DNA of 15,901 bases from an uncultured Campylobacterota bacterium (GCA_903821805.1 CAIJNA010000166.1:1-15901), one strand, 5' to 3'. Shown: positions 1-6,616, counted from the first letter of the stretch. Translations and numbers: made by a program. The notes: generated by a model from the sequence alone, not told the origin.

Positions 1-138
1 GGTACACAAATATTTTTAGTCGAAGAATATCAGCCATCGAAACAAGCAACAATAGAGGAATCAAAACAATTTATTGTAAATGCAATAAGACAAAAAGCCT
101 TAACTACTGAGATAGATAAAATACTTCAAGGAAAATAA
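1..138 (+). CDS. C-terminal end of a probable SurA/PEB4-like peptidyl-prolyl isomerase (partial)
   Basis: The first reading frame is open from base 1 and gives the last 45 residues of a protein, ending in TAA at 136-138. It begins GTQIFLVEEYQPSKQ and ends in a charged amphipathic helix (KALTTEIDKILQGK). This matches the end of parvulin-type foldases of the SurA/PpiD/PEB4 kind, where a beta-strand of the form 'G-x-x-I-x-x-V-E-x-x-P' closes the PPIase domain and a helix rich in E, K, Q and L follows. If so, it is a periplasmic chaperone for outer-membrane proteins. The catalytic part lies outside the window, so the family call rests on a short stretch and is tentative. Confidence 0.45.
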   Translation, partial: GTQIFLVEEYQPSKQATIEESKQFIVNAIRQKALTTEIDKILQGK

Positions 139-156
139 CTATTTTGTCTAAAATCT

Positions 157-195
157 TTGCCTTTTGGTCATATTTGATATAAATCTAAAAGGCAA
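157..195. repeat. 9-bp inverted repeat downstream of the PPIase-like gene
   Basis: TTGCCTTTT (157-165) and AAAAGGCAA (187-195) are perfect inverted repeats separated by 21 AT-rich bases. The repeat lies 18 bases after the stop of the upstream gene, so it may help end that transcript. The loop is long and no T-run follows, so it is not a canonical intrinsic terminator. The rest of 139-339 shows no gene. Confidence 0.35.
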
Positions 196-303
196 GTTCT
201 TCCATTTAACTAATAATCAAATATATATTTTAGGCTGAGCATTAGCTTAAAAATGAATATTGCTGATTCTTGATACATTAAATCACTTGCAATCAAGTCT
301 TTA

Positions 304-309
304 TATACT
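304..309 (+). promoter_or_regulatory. Possible -10 box for the methyltransferase gene
   Basis: TATACT lies 30 bases upstream of the ATG at 340. A start site near 316 would give a leader of about 24 bases that contains AAAAGG at 325-330 as ribosome binding site. No -35 box is visible, which is usual for housekeeping promoters in Campylobacterota. This is one short motif in AT-rich DNA. Confidence 0.3.
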
Positions 310-339
310 AAACTGCCAGACAATAAAAGGCACAACCTC

Positions 340-1419
340 ATGAATCAAAACTTAAAATCACTTCTTCCGGACAGACCGTCAGTATTAAATATAGAACCAA
401 AATACACAAGTTTTAATAGTAAGATAGACACTAATAGAGCCGTTGAGCTTCTTTTGTCTGGACAATATGTATTGATTGAAGAATACTATAGTAATGGATT
501 AGAGGTTTTGTTGGAGCTAAAAAGAAATCTTCTTTTTAGCTTTTCTGAAAAAAGTTTCCAAGGGCAAAGAGATTATCGTAGTGCATTTAGGGAAGCATCG
601 CATAAATTGTTACTTAAAGTCAATAACAATAAGCTCATTGTTAAAAAATCCCCAGAGATTGGTTGGCTTGAGGTGTTGTATCCTGATGTTTCTGAATTTT
701 ACATATCTTTTCCAGAAATTCAGGGTATGAACAGCGCATGGCAATGGTATCAAAAAGGAATTGAAGTTAAAACTTTAGGGATAATGCTTCATCCATTTTA
801 TGGAACATATTTTCCTACAAGATTTGATCATTTGAAACTCTTTGATCAATGGTTGAAAAAGTATGACGGATTAAAAGATAAAGCGATTGAAATTGGAGTA
901 GGAAGTGGTATTCTATCATTTCAGCTGATTCAAAATGGTTTTACAGATATTTTTGCAACAGATACAAATAAAAATGCAATCATTGGCGTAGAGAAAGAAA
1001 GTAAGAGATTGGGTTATGAAAGTAATATAACACTTAGTAATGGCGATTTATTTAGTGATTGCGACATTAAAGCCAATTTGATTGTTTTCAATCCGCCTTG
1101 GCTACTTGCAAAACACAAGCTTGAAGAGGGTCTTGATAAGGCTATTTATTATGAAGCTGACTTGTTTCCAAGATTTTTTGAGCAAGCCGCAAAGCATCTT
1201 GAGGTAAATGGAAAGATAGTATTGATATTTTCAAATCTTGCACAAGTTATCGAGACAGAAAGTATTCATCCGATTATTGAAGAATTGAAACAAAATAATC
1301 GTTTTAGAAAAGAATTGCACTTAAGAAGAGATGTTGTAGCGTCCTCTAAAAAAACTAAAAGAACAGATGCTAGAGAAAATGAAAAAGTTGAATTGTGGGT
1401 TTTGTCTCTAAAAGAATAG
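340..1419 (+). CDS. Class I SAM-dependent methyltransferase, NPPW type
   Basis: This 359-aa protein has a Rossmann-type methyltransferase domain in its C-terminal half. Motif I is IEIGVGSG (residues 183-190), followed by an acidic strand end (ATDTNKNA) and the catalytic-type motif NPPW at 251-254. N/D-P-P-Y/F/W is characteristic of enzymes that methylate amide or exocyclic nitrogens (the HemK/PrmC and RsmC-like 'MTS' families). The N-terminal 180 residues have no motif I recognise and probably select the substrate; the segment around 150-165 (HPFYGTYFPTR) leads into the catalytic domain. The ATG is preceded by AAAAGG at a 9-base spacing. The gene stands alone on the + strand, converging on tRNA-Leu with 23 bases between. 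Substrate (protein, rRNA or small molecule) is unknown. The fold is sure, the role is not. Confidence 0.8.
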   Translation: MNQNLKSLLPDRPSVLNIEPKYTSFNSKIDTNRAVELLLSGQYVLIEEYYSNGLEVLLELKRNLLFSFSEKSFQGQRDYRSAFREASHKLLLKVNNNKLIVKKSPEIGWLEVLYPDVSEFYISFPEIQGMNSAWQWYQKGIEVKTLGIMLHPFYGTYFPTRFDHLKLFDQWLKKYDGLKDKAIEIGVGSGILSFQLIQNGFTDIFATDTNKNAIIGVEKESKRLGYESNITLSNGDLFSDCDIKANLIVFNPPWLLAKHKLEEGLDKAIYYEADLFPRFFEQAAKHLEVNGKIVLIFSNLAQVIETESIHPIIEELKQNNRFRKELHLRRDVVASSKKTKRTDARENEKVELWVLSLKE

Positions 1420-1442
1420 CAGAAGATTTATGTTTGAATTTT

Positions 1443-1527
1443 TGGTGCGATCGGCGAGAGTTGAACTCGCACACCCGTAGGGCACTACCACCTCAAGGTA
1501 GCGTGTCTACCATTCCACCACGATCGC
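1443..1527 (-). tRNA. tRNA-Leu (anticodon GAG)
   Basis: On the minus strand the 85 bases fold as a class II tRNA. The acceptor arm is GCGATCG pairing with CGATCGC, with discriminator A and an encoded CCA (complement at 1443-1445). The D-arm is GTG/CAC around GAATGGTAGA. The anticodon stem is CTACC/GGTAG with loop TTGAGGT, giving anticodon GAG at 1492-1494, which reads CUC and CUU leucine codons. A long variable arm (TGCCCTACGGGTGT) and the T-arm GCGAG-TTCAACT-CTCGC follow. The long variable arm and anticodon agree on leucine. Its 5' end lies only 16 bases below the atpE terminator hairpin on the same strand, leaving no room for a promoter between them. Confidence 0.97.
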
Positions 1528-1532
1528 ATTGT

Positions 1533-1579
1533 TAAAAAGAAAATGGGATTCAAGCCTTAAAAGCAAGGCTCAAATCCCA
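1533..1579 (-). terminator. Hairpin with T-rich tail after atpE
   Basis: TGGGATT (1544-1550) pairs with AATCCCA (1573-1579) and AGCCTT (1553-1558) pairs with AAGGCT (1565-1570). A symmetric CA/CA internal loop joins the two stems and a 6-base loop caps the hairpin. Read on the minus strand, the stem is followed by TTTTCTTTTT (1534-1543), as in an intrinsic terminator. It lies 12 bases after the atpE stop codon. As tRNA-Leu follows directly, termination may be partial or the hairpin may also protect the 3' end of the atpE mRNA. Confidence 0.8.
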
Positions 1580-1591
1580 GGTATTTTTAGA

Positions 1592-1903
1592 TTATCCTAA
1601 AAATGGATTTGCATATAATGCAATAAGAGCAATTACAAGTGTATAGATAACTTGAGCTTCAATCATCGCTAACGCGATAAACATTGTAGTCATAAGTTTT
1701 CCACCCATACCTGGGTTTCTTGCAGTTCCAGCAATAGTTGCAGCAGCAGTGTTACCCATACCGATAGCACCACCCATAGCAGCGATACCAAGACCTACAC
1801 CTGCAGCAAGTACAGAGTATGCTTGAATCATAGATGTTCCAGCTTCTTCAGAAGCGAAAGCAGCAGTTGCGAATGCAAGTACTAAAAATAAAACTTTTTT
1901 CAT
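1592..1903 (-). CDS. atpE: F0F1 ATP synthase c subunit (proteolipid)
   Basis: This 103-aa protein is the membrane c-ring subunit that carries protons through F0. A glycine- and alanine-rich first helix (GVGLGIAAMGGAIGMG, about 35-50) leads to the polar loop ARNPG (61-65), which contacts the gamma/epsilon stalk. The second helix carries the ion-binding glutamate E82 in AMIEAQVIY. The Gln/Ser/Thr ligands of sodium-binding c subunits are not visible, so proton specificity is likely. The first 18 residues (MKK, a hydrophobic stretch, then AFA before SEE) look like a cleavable signal peptide; E. coli c has only 79 residues and no such extension. AAAGGAT sits upstream of the ATG (1909-1915). No other ATP synthase gene is adjacent. 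The richer GC of the coding sequence than its surroundings is consistent with high expression. Confidence 0.97.
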   Translation of the reverse strand: MKKVLFLVLAFATAAFASEEAGTSMIQAYSVLAAGVGLGIAAMGGAIGMGNTAAATIAGTARNPGMGGKLMTTMFIALAMIEAQVIYTLVIALIALYANPFLG

Positions 1904-1990
1904 TGTGAATCCTTTAATTTGTTTGTTAAACGGTTTGTTCGGCTGGCGTAACTAAAGAAATAATATTAATACTACTCTAAAGCCATAAAC

Positions 1991-2008
1991 ACATAAATGT
2001 ATTTATGT
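1991..2008. promoter_or_regulatory. Palindrome, possible operator
   Basis: ACATAAAT-GT-ATTTATGT is a perfect 8-bp inverted repeat with a 2-base spacer, 88 bases upstream of the atpE start and 291 bases upstream of nifS. The near-symmetric 18-bp form suits a dimeric DNA-binding protein better than an RNA hairpin, as a 2-base loop cannot close. I do not recognise the regulator. Confidence 0.4.
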
Positions 2009-2267
2009 TCCTACTTAAATCTTTTAATCGGCATAATAATACGATATTTTTTATTAAATTTTTGTTAAACAACACTTATTTGTAAGCCTTAAAGGAGAAA
2101 ATTCGGTAATTTTATCAGCAAGAAATAAAATAAAAATTTAGTAAATCTAAATAAGACTAATTTTATCTTCTTTCGGATAAACTTCAAAAAATCAAAATTA
2201 CACACGACTTTTTGAAAGTCTTGGGAATAGAATATGAAACAATTTTTTTTGCAAATATTCCTCTAGG

Positions 2268-2291
2268 TAATATGAAAAAATATAATTAAGG
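2268..2291 (+). promoter_or_regulatory. Candidate nifS -10 box and ribosome binding site
   Basis: TAATAT (2268-2273) lies downstream of a run of eight T (2243-2250). A start site near 2280 would give a leader of roughly 18 bases that contains AAGGA (2288-2292 region) just before the ATG at 2299. TATAAT at 2281-2286 is nearer but would place the start site too close to the ATG to leave room for the ribosome binding site. Confidence 0.35.
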
Positions 2292-2298
2292 ATAAACG

Positions 2299-3501
2299 AT
2301 GGAAGTATATTTAGATAATAATTCAACAGCTCCGATTGATCCAAAAGTAAAAGATATTCTTTGCAAAACAGCTGATATATTCGGAAATGCAAATGTTATT
2401 TACAAGCAAGGGATAGAGACCAGAGCTGAATTAAACAAAGCTTACGATGTAATTTATGAGAGTTTGAATGCAAGTGATGATGATGATATCGTGTTTACAT
2501 CTTCGACTACAGAAGGTAATAATGCAGTTATTAAAACTTTTTTGGATGCTTTCTTAAAAGGAAGTGGTAAAAATCATATTATTTCTTGTGTAGCTGAACA
2601 TTCAAGTATTAAGTCACCACTTGCTTATTGTAAAACTTTTGGAATGGAAGTAACATATTTGGGTACAGATGTAAATGGACTTGTTAGTATTGATGAATTA
2701 AAAGCAGCTATTAGACCTACTACAGCACTTATTACAATCTTAACAGCATCAAATGAAACAGGTGCAATTCAGCCAATTAAAGAGATGGCAACAATAGCAA
2801 GAGGAGCTGGGGTTCCTTTTCATACAGATGGAGCACAAGCAATTGGTAAAATCAATGTAGATTTACAAGATATGGGTGTTGATTATTTCACATGGTCTGC
2901 TCATAAATTCCATGGCCCAAAAGGTATAGGAGGTCTTTTCATTAAAGCTAAAGCTCCTTTTGTTCCTCTTGTGCATGGAAGTAAAAATGTAATGGGTGGT
3001 AAAAGAGCTGGAAGTATTTTCAATAACGGAATTTTTGCTATGGCAAAAGCTATCGAAATAGCAAATTCTGAGATGAATGTCGCGTATATAAAAAATCATA
3101 TTGGACAACTTAGGGACAAGTTGGAAAAGGCAATTCTAGCTATACCTGATACAAAATCATATATCCCAAAAGAACATAGACTAAACAATCTTGTTGTTGC
3201 ATCTTTTAGAGGTATAGAGGGTGAAGCTATGCTTTGGGATATGAATAAAAATGGAATTTATATTTCAACTGGAAGTAGTTGTAGTAGTGAAAGCCTTGAG
3301 GCGAGTGCAGTTGTAGAGGCACTTGGCGAAAAAGTTGAGATCGCAAATGCGACTGTAATGTTTGCACTTAGTAGATTTACAACTCATGAAGAGATAGACT
3401 ATGTAATAGAAAAATTATCAAGTATAGTAACTAGACTTAGAGCAATTTCGATGACTTATGCTACTCAGCAAGCATTCAGCGTACATGAACGAGAAGAATA
3501 A
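2299..3501 (+). CDS. nifS: Cysteine desulfurase, NifS type
   Basis: This 400-aa, full-length class V aminotransferase-fold enzyme uses pyridoxal phosphate to remove sulfur from cysteine, forming alanine and an enzyme persulfide for Fe-S cluster assembly. The N-terminus YLDNNSTAPIDP is the family signature. The PLP lysine is K203 in SAHKFHGPKG, and the persulfide cysteine is C328 in STGSSCSSE, on the short active-site loop of NifS/IscS (group I) enzymes. TASNETGAIQP (about 150-160) and HTDGAQAIGK are further conserved PLP-pocket motifs. The ATG is preceded by AAGGA. nifU follows 32 bases later, so the pair is an operon in which NifS feeds the NifU scaffold. No nitrogenase gene is nearby, and this pair usually does general Fe-S biogenesis in Campylobacterota. 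Confidence 0.96.
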   Translation: MEVYLDNNSTAPIDPKVKDILCKTADIFGNANVIYKQGIETRAELNKAYDVIYESLNASDDDDIVFTSSTTEGNNAVIKTFLDAFLKGSGKNHIISCVAEHSSIKSPLAYCKTFGMEVTYLGTDVNGLVSIDELKAAIRPTTALITILTASNETGAIQPIKEMATIARGAGVPFHTDGAQAIGKINVDLQDMGVDYFTWSAHKFHGPKGIGGLFIKAKAPFVPLVHGSKNVMGGKRAGSIFNNGIFAMAKAIEIANSEMNVAYIKNHIGQLRDKLEKAILAIPDTKSYIPKEHRLNNLVVASFRGIEGEAMLWDMNKNGIYISTGSSCSSESLEASAVVEALGEKVEIANATVMFALSRFTTHEEIDYVIEKLSSIVTRLRAISMTYATQQAFSVHEREE

Positions 3502-3533
3502 AATAAATATAAGAACAAAATAAGGAGAATATT

Positions 3534-4514
3534 ATGGCAAGAAGTGATTTAGTAAGCGGAAATGTTTGGGAACAATATAGTAAAAAAGTTCAATCTAGAA
3601 TGGATAATCCAAGAGCAATGGGCGAACTTACAGAAGAAGATGCAACAAGATTAGGCGGAAAACTTATTGTTGCAGATTTTGGAGCAGAAAGCTGTGGAGA
3701 TGCAGTTAGACTTTTTTGGGTTGTAGATACTGCAACTGATAAAATTATTGATAGTAAATTCAAATCTTTTGGTTGTGGAACTGCTATTGCTTCAAGTGAT
3801 GCTATGGCTGAACTTTGTATTGGCAAAACGGTTGATGAAGCAATTCATATTACAAATACAGAAGTTGAACTTTTTTTAAGAGATGATGATGGTACTCCAG
3901 CAGTTCCGCCTCAAAAAATGCATTGCAGCGTTATGGCTTACGATGTTATTATTGAAGCGGCAGCACAATACAAAGGTGTTGAGAGAAGTACTTTACAAAA
4001 TCAAGATATTATTTGTGAATGTGCTCGAGCTACAAAAGCAGATATTATTAGTGCGATTAAAACTTATGATTTAAAAACATTAGATGAAATAGGCGCAAAA
4101 ACAAAAGCTGGAACTTACTGTAAATCATGTAGAGAACCAGGTGGACATGAGGAGCGAGAAGTTTATCTTATTGATATTTTAAATGAAGTTAGAGAAGAGA
4201 TGATGCAGACAAGTCTACATGAAGCTGCAAATACAACTGCAACTGGTGAAAATGCATTTGATAAAATGACAATTGTTCAAAGAATTAAAGCTGTTGATGC
4301 TGTAATTGATGAATTTATTCGACCTATGCTTATTATGGATGGTGGAAATATGGAAATCATTGATATTAAAGAAAATTTACCTTACTACGATATTTATATT
4401 AGATATTTGGGTGCTTGTGGAAGTTGTGCAAGTGGAAGTACTGGTACTCTTTACGCTATAGAGTCAACACTAAAACATAAAGTTGACGAGAATATTAGAG
4501 TTTTACCTGTATAA
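3534..4514 (+). CDS. nifU: Fe-S cluster scaffold protein NifU, three-domain form
   Basis: This 326-aa protein receives sulfur from NifS and builds clusters for transfer to apoproteins. It has the full NifU modular layout. Residues about 1-150 are an IscU-like scaffold with cluster ligands C54 (ESCGD), C81 (FGCGTA) and C131 (MHCSVMA), plus D56. Residues about 158-220 are a BFD-like [2Fe-2S] domain with C161, C163, C196 and C199. Residues about 245-326 are an Nfu domain with the CGSC motif (C295, C298). All nine expected cysteines are present, so it should be functional. AAGGAG lies just before the ATG. Its stop codon sits in the loop of a 12-bp hairpin and is followed by a strong terminator. 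It is encoded directly after nifS. Confidence 0.96.
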   Translation: MARSDLVSGNVWEQYSKKVQSRMDNPRAMGELTEEDATRLGGKLIVADFGAESCGDAVRLFWVVDTATDKIIDSKFKSFGCGTAIASSDAMAELCIGKTVDEAIHITNTEVELFLRDDDGTPAVPPQKMHCSVMAYDVIIEAAAQYKGVERSTLQNQDIICECARATKADIISAIKTYDLKTLDEIGAKTKAGTYCKSCREPGGHEEREVYLIDILNEVREEMMQTSLHEAANTTATGENAFDKMTIVQRIKAVDAVIDEFIRPMLIMDGGNMEIIDIKENLPYYDIYIRYLGACGSCASGSTGTLYAIESTLKHKVDENIRVLPV

Positions 4515-4526
4515 GTAAAACTCTAA
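4495..4526. repeat. 12-bp inverted repeat spanning the nifU stop codon
   Basis: TTAGAGTTTTAC (4495-4506) and GTAAAACTCTAA (4515-4526) are perfectly complementary around an 8-base loop, CTGTATAA, which contains the nifU TAA stop. The left arm encodes the last residues of NifU. No T-run follows, so it is more likely a stability or processing element than a terminator on its own. Confidence 0.6.
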
Positions 4527-4533
4527 AAGTATT

Positions 4534-4570
4534 AAAAAAGCCTCTGGATTTGTTTCCAGAGGCTTTTTTT
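4534..4570. terminator. Strong bidirectional intrinsic terminator
   Basis: AAAAAAGCCTCTGGA (4534-4548) pairs perfectly with TCCAGAGGCTTTTTT (4555-4569) around the 6-base loop TTTGTT. The GC-rich stem ends in a T-run on either strand, so it can end nifSU transcription on + and the bpt-murG-unknown transcript on -. Confidence 0.93.
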
Positions 4571-4571
4571 A

Positions 4572-4597
4572 AGTCTTATTTATATTTAAATAAGACT
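4572..4597. repeat. 11-bp AT-rich inverted repeat next to the terminator
   Basis: AGTCTTATTTA (4572-4582) and TAAATAAGACT (4587-4597) are perfect complements around a TATT loop. It begins two bases after the main terminator stem. On the + strand a T6 run follows 8 bases later (4604-4609), so it may be a weak backup terminator. Confidence 0.55.
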
Positions 4598-4615
4598 ATG
4601 TGGTTTTTTGGTAAA

Positions 4616-4825
4616 TTATTTTTGTATAGACTGAAGAGCTAATACAACTTCGTCAATATTCGATAAAGGAATATGAACTTTCCATTCAATATCAGAGCCA
4701 TTTAAAGATATAGCTATGCTAGCTACAGTTGGAGTATCTTTTCCATAAGGCTCGTTGATTGTAGTAACGCTTATAAAGCCTTTTTTGCTATTTGCTAATG
4801 GAATTGTTTTTGTTTCGTTTGTCAT
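4616..4825 (-). CDS. Small conserved-looking protein of unknown function
   Basis: I do not recognise this roughly 70-aa protein. It has no signal peptide, membrane segment or cysteine. It alternates short beta-like strands (GFISVTTI, ASIAISL, WKVHIPL) with a C-terminal helix (IDEVVLALQSI). That strand-strand-strand-helix order faintly recalls the PC4/YdbC-type single-strand nucleic acid binding fold, but this is only a guess. Two adjacent ATG codons occur; the second (4823-4825, used here, 69 aa) is 6 bases from GGAG and fits better than the first (4826-4828), which is 3 bases away. The ribosome binding site AAAGGAG (4832-4838) overlaps the murG stop codon, so its translation is probably coupled to murG. 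A strong terminator follows the gene. Confidence 0.75.
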   Translation of the reverse strand: MTNETKTIPLANSKKGFISVTTINEPYGKDTPTVASIAISLNGSDIEWKVHIPLSNIDEVVLALQSIQK

Positions 4826-4836
4826 CATTGACTCCT

Positions 4837-5892
4837 TTATTGGTTTGATAAAATCTTATCTATTATTTGTTTAACGCCATCTTTTTTTATCATTTTAATT
4901 AATTTACTACTGATTTCTTCTAGGTTGGTATTTAACATTTCTTCAACAATTTTATCGCCATTATCTAATTCATTTTGCATTTTTAAAATACATAATTTTT
5001 CATCTTGTAAAAATTTCGCATTAAAATATTGATGATTTGAACTCGCATGAGGATATGGGATAAATAAAGTTGGAATACCAAGTGCGCAAAGTTCCCACAA
5101 TGAACTTGCACCACTTCTGCTTACTGCAAAATCTGCTTTAGTCATATGTTCCAAAATCTCTTTGTCAAAGTCAAAAACAACTGCATCTATATTGTTTGCA
5201 TGGTAAAATTCTTGGCATTTTTGAAGGTCATTTTTGCCTGTTTGATGAATAATACTTATATTTCGTTCTTTTAATTTTAAAGCTATTTTCATTGCAAAAT
5301 TATTAATCGCTGTTGCACCCTGAGATCCACCTAAAAATATCACAGTTTTGATCTCTTGTCTTATTCTTGCAGCATCAAAAAACTTATGATTTATAGGGTA
5401 ATCTTTGATTGATGAATTTAAATCATACGAGCTAAATACTTCTTTTGCATATTTTGAAGTTACTTTATTGAGATTTCCCATTACTGAATTTTGTTCATGA
5501 ATATATAGCTCAGTACCACTAATTATTGCCCCAAAAGAAGCGCTTGCTGCGCTAAATCCACCAACACTTATTACTTTTTTTACACCATATTCTTTGAAAA
5601 TCTTTTTACAAAAAAAAGCAAATTTTACGATAGCAAATAATGATGCAAATTTACCAATAATATTTTGATTCACAACTCCTTTTGTGCCTAGAAAATAAGT
5701 TCTTTCTATTTTTTCATAGTGTTCAAACCAAGATTTATCTGCTCCTTTTGTTGAGCCAACAAAGATAACTTTGTAGCCTCTGTCGTAAAGTTCGTCAATT
5801 AAACTTCTTGCAACAGATAAATGACCCCCGGTTCCACCCCCAGTTACAACTACATACTCATCTTTTTTTTGTTTTGTTTTATTGTTTTTCAT
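4837..5892 (-). CDS. murG: UDP-GlcNAc:undecaprenyl-PP-MurNAc-pentapeptide transferase
   Basis: MurG adds N-acetylglucosamine to lipid I to make lipid II at the inner face of the cytoplasmic membrane, the last intracellular step of peptidoglycan synthesis. The N-terminal glycine-rich loop TGGGTGGH (17-24) binds the lipid diphosphate. The C-terminal domain carries GGSQGA and the donor-sugar region SRSGASSLWELCALGIPTLF, followed by PYPHASSNHQ with the expected H-Q residues. Its length of 351 aa is normal. I chose the ATG at 5892 because GGGAGAG lies just before it; an in-frame ATG at 5916 adds eight residues but has no ribosome binding site. This start overlaps the end of bpt by 14 bases, so the two are co-translated. 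The pairing with bpt has no obvious functional logic. Confidence 0.95.
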   Translation of the reverse strand: MKNNKTKQKKDEYVVVTGGGTGGHLSVARSLIDELYDRGYKVIFVGSTKGADKSWFEHYEKIERTYFLGTKGVVNQNIIGKFASLFAIVKFAFFCKKIFKEYGVKKVISVGGFSAASASFGAIISGTELYIHEQNSVMGNLNKVTSKYAKEVFSSYDLNSSIKDYPINHKFFDAARIRQEIKTVIFLGGSQGATAINNFAMKIALKLKERNISIIHQTGKNDLQKCQEFYHANNIDAVVFDFDKEILEHMTKADFAVSRSGASSLWELCALGIPTLFIPYPHASSNHQYFNAKFLQDEKLCILKMQNELDNGDKIVEEMLNTNLEEISSKLIKMIKKDGVKQIIDKILSNQ

Positions 5893-6610
5893 GTCTCTCC
5901 CATATACATTCTTCATCTAGAGTTGGTCTATTTTGTAGTACATCAAATGGCGCATAATCCTCTTTGTATCCCATACTGTAGTGGTCTTTAATCCAATATC
6001 CCAAAAACATATATGGAATATTGGCTCGCATCGCCATATTTAATTGTATTAAAATTGAAAATTTACCCAGAGATCTATCTTGATAGTCATGGTCATAATA
6101 ACAATAAACAGCTGATATACCATTTTCTAACACATCACTAAGGGCAACACAAATTAATTTATCATCCAAAAAATACAAAATTTCTTTTCCGTAAGTACTT
6201 GCACCATCAACATATGAAGCTTGATAATCTTTGGGTGTTATTTTATTTTCATTCCAATCTTTTTTATCACTCATGTGTGCATGATATTTGTTAAAAAGTT
6301 CAAGATGCTCAAAGCTTATGGATGGTTTTTGTATATAGACTTTAATATCTTTATTTTTTTTAAATAACCTTTTGTGCGAAGCTGTAAATTTAAATTCTTT
6401 TACATTTATTCTGATTGTTTTACACTCATTGCAAGTTTTACATTCTGGGGTAAAATGAACAAATCCAAATCGTCTCCAACCACGCTCAACCATTGCATAG
6501 CTAGTTTTATCATCACAATGCGGCATGTATTTATATCTTATGTCTGATAATTTAGTTGGTATGTAAGCACACTCCTTAAATTCTTCCAAAATATTGTCTG
6601 TATTATTCAT
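5879..6610 (-). CDS. bpt: Aspartate/glutamate leucyltransferase (N-end rule tagging enzyme)
   Basis: This 243-aa protein belongs to the bacterial Bpt/Ate family, which transfers leucine from leucyl-tRNA to proteins with N-terminal Asp or Glu and so marks them for ClpS-ClpAP degradation. Diagnostic features are CAYIP (14-18), ERGWRRFG (42-49), the cysteine cluster PECKTCNECKTIRI with C57, C60 and C63, and the C-terminal acyltransferase (GNAT-like) region DVLENGISAVYCYYDHDYQDRSLG in two adjoining segments. In the related eukaryotic ATE1 the N-terminal cysteines bind an Fe-S cluster, so that is possible here. No Shine-Dalgarno sequence precedes the ATG; instead a TATAAT box ends only 6 bases upstream, so the mRNA may be leaderless. 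It is the first gene of the bpt-murG-unknown operon. Confidence 0.93.
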   Translation of the reverse strand: MNNTDNILEEFKECAYIPTKLSDIRYKYMPHCDDKTSYAMVERGWRRFGFVHFTPECKTCNECKTIRINVKEFKFTASHKRLFKKNKDIKVYIQKPSISFEHLELFNKYHAHMSDKKDWNENKITPKDYQASYVDGASTYGKEILYFLDDKLICVALSDVLENGISAVYCYYDHDYQDRSLGKFSILIQLNMAMRANIPYMFLGYWIKDHYSMGYKEDYAPFDVLQNRPTLDEECIWERHEKQ

Positions 6611-6616
6611 AGAGTT

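Larger units (their letters stand above)
1904..2298. other. 395-bp divergent intergenic region between atpE and nifS
   Basis: This AT-rich stretch separates two divergently transcribed operons. It must hold both promoters. I see an 18-bp palindrome at 1991-2008, a weak 6-bp hairpin (AAAATT-CGGT-AATTTT, 2098-2113) and a candidate nifS promoter near its right end. No ORF with a ribosome binding site was found, nor a recognisable RNA family. A small RNA or a long 5' leader cannot be excluded. Confidence 0.6.

Noticed and set aside
1997..2068. 23-codon hydrophobic ORF in the atpE-nifS intergenic region
   Set aside because: No ribosome binding site and its ATG is part of the palindrome; hydrophobic codons are expected in T-rich DNA.
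2863..3108. Minus-strand frame inside nifS, and similar antisense frames in nifU, glnD and lon
   Set aside because: All lie within well-identified genes, with no ribosome binding site and no protein-like features.
2299..4514. nifS-nifU as a sign of nitrogen fixation
   Set aside because: No nif structural or regulatory genes are present, and NIF-type NifS/NifU is the general Fe-S system in many Campylobacterota.
2148..4598. 12-base direct repeat TAAATAAGACTA at 2148-2159 and 4587-4598 flanking nifSU
   Set aside because: Several 12-base matches are expected by chance in an AT-rich window of this size; the right copy is one arm of a hairpin and the left is not, so no insertion element is implied.
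5893..5916. Earlier murG start at 5916
   Set aside because: No ribosome binding site, while the ATG at 5892 follows GGGAGAG; homology begins close to the later start.
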